A DNA stretch of 64,000 nucleotides from Symsagittifera roscoffensis (lineage: Eukaryota; Xenacoelomorpha; Acoela; Convolutidae): assembly GCF_963678635.1 (NCBI RefSeq), contig NC_087069.1, positions 53,294,251 to 53,358,250 of the forward strand, in the 5' to 3' direction. The notes beneath the pieces are model-generated. The model had not been told where the DNA came from. It worked only from the letters and a program-made list of their open reading frames with translations, and made no database searches. This document shows positions 60,801 to 64,000 of this stretch, in pieces. Position numbers and translations under genes: made by a program. Positions within the stretch are counted from its first letter, which is position 1. Each line of letters opens with the position of its first letter.

Positions 60801-63050
60801 TTTGCTCATAAAAGCTGAAAATGCTGCTGGTCCTATGGATATTCCATAGAATAAGCGGTTGAATTCATATTGTTGGTTTCCGATAACAAATTGTGTTAAA
60901 CGTCGTGATTGTTCATCTAGTGGCATTTGATTGTATGCACTATTCATATCGGCGGTTGTAAAGTATTTGCCGTTTATTTTTGTTAAAATAACTTGTATTG
61001 GTTCAATGGGCCAATTACATTTTGATTCATCTATAAGTGAATTGAGGTATCTAGCATCGAGAACGATTTTTAATGATTCTCCTTTAGCTAGAATGATAAC
61101 GGGGTTGATAAATGTGTTCCCTTTTGGTTGTTCTTCTTTATTAACTGGTGATATAATGTTGTATTGTTCTAAAATATCGAGTAATCTGTTCACTTTATCA
61201 TGTAAGTGAATTGGTACTTTACTTGCTCTCTGTTTTTTGAAAACTGCGTCTGGTTTTAACGGGAGATGTAGTGATGAACTGATTTTTCCAACATCGAATT
61301 TTGATGTTGCATAGACTGATGAATATTTAATTAGCTGTTTGGCTAACTTTTCGAATTCGTCTTGTGTTATTTGTGAATGTTGGAAATTAAACATTGTTAA
61401 AAATTTCTGTTGGTCCTTTGTGTAGTTACTTATGTTGAATGTAGGTTTGAAATATGGAGTTTTTGTGAAATAATCCGTATTTCTGTTTTCGTTACTTATT
61501 ATATTATTTATAGATAATTCTTCATTAAGAATTGTAGATTGGCAAATATCTAGTAATTGGAGTATATTATTTACGCGATAGGCTTTTTCGTGTATTGGTG
61601 ATATTGTAGCGTTGGTTTCACAATATCCTAAAAGTCCTAAAGGTAATGTTACTTGGTAAGGTGTGTTGTTATAGACATGTAAGGAAATGATATCTGAATT
61701 CGAATTTTTCAAATATTTTATGGATGAGATTGTGATTTTGAAAAATTTGTGAATAGGTTTGAATTCAAAATCTGACATATAAAATTTTTGTTTGTTTTGT
61801 TCTTTATCATATTGGTGAACTTGTTTGATTGAAAAATTATAGATATTTCCTGATAGTGGTTTTAGGTGTTTTCTTTGTTGGTTAAATATCGGGTAGAATT
61901 TTGAAAAGAATGGTGGTTGTTTATTTAATCTTTGAAAAAATGTTAAGGATGTTTCTTTTGTTTTTGTATATTTATCTTTGATTAATGTTTTACTATTTAG
62001 TATGTTAATTGTTGGTATATACTTCGAAATAAATGGTATTCCAATGATATTATATTTAATATCAGTGATATGGAATATTTGTTTAAATGGCTTATTTAAA
62101 ATTTTGCTTTGCTCCATTGTTCTGGTGGGGAGGAGAAATAATTGGATTTTTCCGTAGTTTATCAATGTTGATCCTTGTGCTGTTGCTAACTTACTGGAGG
62201 TTTCAAGAGGTGTTAGCTTTGGGTGTAAAGTTTTTATTTCATTCCATGTGGGGATGTTTATTATGTTTGATTCTGCTCCTGAATCAATTAAAAAATCTAT
62301 TTCAAGGTCTGGTGGTTGAAATTCTTTATTTCTTGGGCTTTCTAAGAGAAATGGTATTGTCCAAATTTTTTCTTTGGGTTGTTCTTTTTGTATATTTTGA
62401 TAAATGTGGTTTGTATTCAAGTATTTTGTTTTGATATTTTTATTGGTTTGATTTGTAGTGTTAATCTCATTTGTTTCTTGCGTCGTTGGTGTGGAATTCA
62501 TGGGTGTAGTGTAATAATTTTGAAGGAATTCTGATTGATTTTCATATATGTGTGATGAAAAAGGTTGTTCATATATGACAGATTCATAGTCATTTTCGAC
62601 TTTTATCATATTGATAGAAAGAGTGTTTTCTGTATCACTTTCTGAATCTGATGATGTACAGTTTATTTGATTGAGTTGTAACGTATCAGTTACTGTGTCA
62701 TCAATACCTGGAGGGTCTGATGTTGTTTCTGGATTAGATTGTACTTGATTAATATGTCTTTGATGTTTAGGTGTACTACTTCTGTGGCGATTATTAGAAT
62801 TATTATAGTTATTATTATTCCGGTGTGGTGATTGGGAATAATTTCTATAACGATTATTATAACTTGAGTGTCGATTCTGTGAATTATTTCGCGATCTGTT
62901 TTGGTAATTATTGTTTGGTCTGTTAAAGTTCGATCTATTATATGAGTTATTCCTTGATTGATTGTTCGGGTAATTCTGGTTTCGGTTGTTTGAATAACTT
63001 CTATTTCGATTATAGGAGTAGTTTCTATTCCTATTGTATGATGAATTTCG
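57864..63050 (-). CDS. pol: Element C: Pol polyprotein (protease, RT, RNase H, integrase)
   Basis: The frame is open from the codon after the Gag TAA to the stop at 57864-57866, 1728 codons. The first internal ATG is at 62609, giving 1581 residues. Numbered from that ATG: protease active site FLIDSGAES near 109; RT with motif A FTTADMNSAYNQM and catalytic YLDD near 616; RNase H with AMCDASNFGIGAALL near 765, then the Glu (LMRECTAI) and Asp residues (FTDHKP, LPDTLSR); the integrase HHCC zinc domain (IKGHSG...CNDCIVCQ) near 1130-1180; integrase core with ISFDTKG near 1203, VTDNGTEF near 1258 and NGLVEGMN near 1294; then the GPY/F-type end KLQPLRKGPYQIIAK. All catalytic residues are present. No chromodomain is seen. 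This is a complete, plausibly active Ty3/gypsy Pol. Confidence 0.92.
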   Translation of the reverse strand, partial: RNSSYNRNRNYSYNRNRSYSNNRNQNYPNNQSRNNSYNRSNFNRPNNNYQNRSRNNSQNRHSSYNNRYRNYSQSPHRNNNNYNNSNNRHRSSTPKHQRHINQVQSNPETTSDPPGIDDTVTDTLQLNQINCTSSDSESDTENTLSINMIKVENDYESVIYEQPFSSHIYENQSEFLQNYYTTPMNSTPTTQETNEINTTNQTNKNIKTKYLNTNHIYQNIQKEQPKEKIWTIPFLLESPRNKEFQPPDLEIDFLIDSGAESNIINIPTWNEIKTLHPKLTPLETSSKLATAQGSTLINYGKIQLFLLPTRTMEQSKILNKPFKQIFHITDIKYNIIGIPFISKYIPTINILNSKTLIKDKYTKTKETSLTFFQRLNKQPPFFSKFYPIFNQQRKHLKPLSGNIYNFSIKQVHQYDKEQNKQKFYMSDFEFKPIHKFFKITISSIKYLKNSNSDIISLHVYNNTPYQVTLPLGLLGYCETNATISPIHEKAYRVNNILQLLDICQSTILNEELSINNIISNENRNTDYFTKTPYFKPTFNISNYTKDQQKFLTMFNFQHSQITQDEFEKLAKQLIKYSSVYATSKFDVGKISSSLHLPLKPDAVFKKQRASKVPIHLHDKVNRLLDILEQYNIISPVNKEEQPKGNTFINPVIILAKGESLKIVLDARYLNSLIDESKCNWPIEPIQVILTKINGKYFTTADMNSAYNQMPLDEQSRRLTQFVIGNQQYEFNRLFYGISIGPAAFSAFMSKIFRPLILKKNAITYLDDVFMQSQTKDEMFNVLEKYHQILQNENLKAAPDKSHFFLTRVRFLGHNIERKTITPLKSRIDAIQKLQPPTNKKKIQEFLGMLNFLSKYVYKMQLYLRPFYNILRQQNNFEWNTEHQTRFEEIKKLLTEQISNTIPDSNQPFYAMCDASNFGIGAALLQSHNGTNKMNLISANSRLFTQAELRLSTLMRECTAIIYTLTEYEFLILGSKHPTVLFTDHKPIIFLFTQKSNPNHRVYRFQLILMKFPNLHIVWTAGKNLALPDTLSRNTPPELLTRKTTVEIPKNIKFYLAENETSPRLECKYAVKTDIEQSQINSLQHFPLYLDCQNNHYEVDLLGTSTFKPIPYSQWIKNNTQQKRTKQHPPKKDHFPLIEKEDLTDKINLSGPQTNDSKYTINQVFDLHDPLDTIPLSKFEIENIFLPPTETITISTLKQYQNLDPIIRQLKSWHKYKTKPVKADSTILGNKTLLRYFRKFNNTTINENTDLLEYNLNESTVPCLPLSMILIAFNISHTQNIKGHSGSEKTYSNFIQNFYFPNAPIWIKVLCNDCIVCQLNKPYPNQKQIAQKQDFKGQSLYFNHRISFDTKGPISPSSEGNSYIMVIVDAFTHYVAINPVPHCNAYYAYTTLYEHWIAKFGLPEILVTDNGTEFINNEIITLCHLYNIKHKPRTSHAPWTNGLVEGMNRSLQEYLRCIINGNDTKYTEWSADVKLFPLAYNSQITTTLGMSPYEMVFNQKPRKPIMFTANSHKNAQGYCQPNKDSICYNLPLHTHDEDHFHHPQIPKLASGTHTEWILNRDKNYNEIYQKITKKLLQRQNINEQINSRFTPASELKIGTFVLIPNFNTQKGISKKLQPLRKGPYQIIAKPTDVTYKITDSNKKEIVQHRNNLLPYYPKEYALRELTQLYSFTGLKIIQNEPHLKNTEQNDNPTENQNTKPTATKNNTQNHKESPKQRKNKKMTEQIIPQ

Positions 63051-63998
63051 TTATTGGTTGTTTGGATAGTAGTTATTTCTTGATTGGGAATTAGATCTAG
63101 AAACAAATCGTTGTGTATTTGAATGTGATCTGGAGTAGTTATTTCGACTATTTGGTCTATTGTAGTGATTTTGTGATGAATTATGCGTGTTTCTTCGTTC
63201 TGGTGATCTTCCTCTATAACTTGAGTTATATGGTGATTGATTTCTTGTATAATTTGTATTGTTCGGGAGTGGTTTTCCTGAACTGTTGTTGCTGTAGACT
63301 GTTTTGTTCGGTAGATTTTGATCTTTTTTCATGTATTGATGGAATGATTTATTTGGTTCTTTATATTTTTGAGGTTTATTTTGATTGTCTTGCTGTTTTT
63401 GTCTACATTCGGAAATACTATGTCCGTATCGTCGGCAATAATTACACCATTTTTTGAAAGATGGTTTGCCTTTAAAGTTTGGGTTCTTTTCGTAAATATT
63501 GAGTATTTCAGTGATTTTTTCAACGAGGTCTGTCTCTGATTCCTGTATATTATTAATATTAGTGGGAGTCGTTTCAATTCTGTTAATGTATTGTAATTTC
63601 AGATTTTCCGTTTCTTCTAGTTTCATCGTGATTTCTGCTTGTTCTAATTTGTCTACTAGTTTTCGAAAATCTAAATCGGGTTCTCGAATTGAAGAAGGAT
63701 GGGATGCTCTCTTTTTTATTGCTATTTTCCTTAATTGTGGTGTTAAGGTCATCATTAAGATTTCTGTCATCTTTGTGTTTTTATAGTCATGTGTATTTAA
63801 TGAATATGCTTTTCGAACTAGTGTTTCGATTCGTACTGCTAATTGCTTGATGGTTTCGTTTGGTAATCTGCGAATTTCATTACATAAAACTCTTTGTTGT
63901 TGTTTGTTTCTTTCGGAGTCAAACATTTTTGAAAATTCCTGTGTAAACCTTTTCCAGTTTGATTTTATTTCTAGAGGTAGTACTGAAAACCATTTTTG
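63051..63998 (-). CDS. gag: Element C: Gag, partial, C-terminal part
   Basis: The frame is open from the right edge (first full codon at 63998) with no stop until TAA at 63051-63053. It shows the capsid pattern W..L.....W......F...F (KWFSVLPLEIKSNWKRF), helical capsid blocks (CNEIRRLPNETIKQLAVRIE), and a canonical CCHC zinc knuckle CNYCRRYGHSISEC near 63440. A long R/N/S/Y-rich nucleic-acid-binding tail follows. The same R/N/S-rich composition continues past the TAA in the same frame. Start and matrix part are outside the window. Confidence 0.85.
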   Translation of the reverse strand, partial: QKWFSVLPLEIKSNWKRFTQEFSKMFDSERNKQQQRVLCNEIRRLPNETIKQLAVRIETLVRKAYSLNTHDYKNTKMTEILMMTLTPQLRKIAIKKRASHPSSIREPDLDFRKLVDKLEQAEITMKLEETENLKLQYINRIETTPTNINNIQESETDLVEKITEILNIYEKNPNFKGKPSFKKWCNYCRRYGHSISECRQKQQDNQNKPQKYKEPNKSFHQYMKKDQNLPNKTVYSNNSSGKPLPNNTNYTRNQSPYNSSYRGRSPERRNTHNSSQNHYNRPNSRNNYSRSHSNTQRFVSRSNSQSRNNYYPNNQ

Positions 63999-64000
63999 GG

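Larger units (their letters stand above)
49158..64000 (-). mobile_element. Element C: env-bearing Ty3/gypsy-type retroelement, largely intact
   Basis: It reads on the minus strand from beyond the right window edge. Order: gag (from the edge), pol with protease, RT, RNase H and integrase, two small hydrophobic ORFs, a 378-codon frame, an envelope-type glycoprotein, a 601-codon ORF, and a 3' untranslated region with probable LTR down to about 49158. The Pol, Env and last ORF have no internal stops, and AT-rich codon use is uniform across them. The 5' LTR is outside the window, so LTR ends cannot be fixed by comparison. At least 14.8 kb are present. Confidence 0.85.

Noticed and set aside
59738-62434. 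Plus-strand frames of 65-115 residues across pol of element C
   Set aside because: They are antisense shadows of an intact Pol frame.
62690-63106. A 138-residue I/T-rich frame at the gag-pol joint as a separate gene
   Set aside because: It is the shifted reading of the R/N/S-rich linker. The Gag frame itself continues through the TAA into Pol.

Overview
The window looks like an invertebrate animal scaffold. It is AT-rich, has introns with GT-AG borders, carries a 200-base assembly gap at 42156-42355, and is dominated by Ty3/gypsy-type LTR retrotransposons in different states of decay. I saw no bacterial operon signals, rRNA or tRNA. I cannot name the species.

Layout. (1) 1-2 kb: the 3' end of a long coiled-coil-rich host gene, open from base 2 to the stop at 1900. 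(2) 2.6-9.9 kb: a dead minus-strand Ty3/gypsy element (E1) between two ~0.3 kb LTRs. It has a tandemly duplicated protease-to-RNase H segment, a reverse transcriptase whose catalytic core is deleted, and a ~0.5 kb foreign block with clustered CCAAT and CTCF-like motifs. (3) 10-15.7 kb: diverged non-coding duplications, a foldback relative, minisatellites and short disrupted host-like reading frames. (4) 15.7-42.1 kb: a nest. Element A (minus strand) has its 5' LTR at 40236-41208 and its gag/protease at 15.7-19.7 kb. Element B (plus strand, about 17.5 kb, LTRs at 22324-23236 and 38938-39825) is inserted in the long 5' leader of A. B encodes Gag, protease, RT, RNase H and integrase, and also a macro-domain-like module at the C-terminal end of Pol and a separate downstream ORF region with the start of an SGNH/GDSL hydrolase fold. 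All B frames are broken by stops or shifts. (5) 42.4-49.1 kb: host-like sequence with a probable secreted cysteine-rich peptide gene and at least four copies of a ~220 bp terminal-inverted-repeat element. (6) 49.2-64 kb: a third element, C (minus strand), largely intact and running off the right edge.

Element C is the most interesting system. Gag and Pol share one frame with a single TAA between them, which suggests readthrough. Downstream of Pol lie two small hydrophobic ORFs, a 378-codon frame without an ATG, a complete 872-residue envelope-type glycoprotein with signal peptide and transmembrane region, and an unrecognised 601-residue ORF. Neighbouring ORFs in this array overlap by a few bases (two ATGA junctions and one 13-base overlap), which is unusual for an animal LTR element and suggests coupled termination-reinitiation. 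An intron-like donor/acceptor pair follows the last stop.

In short, the window holds an old nested pair of accessory-domain-rich retrotransposons (A/B) and a much younger, possibly still functional, env-bearing retroelement (C), set among sparse host exons and small inverted-repeat elements.
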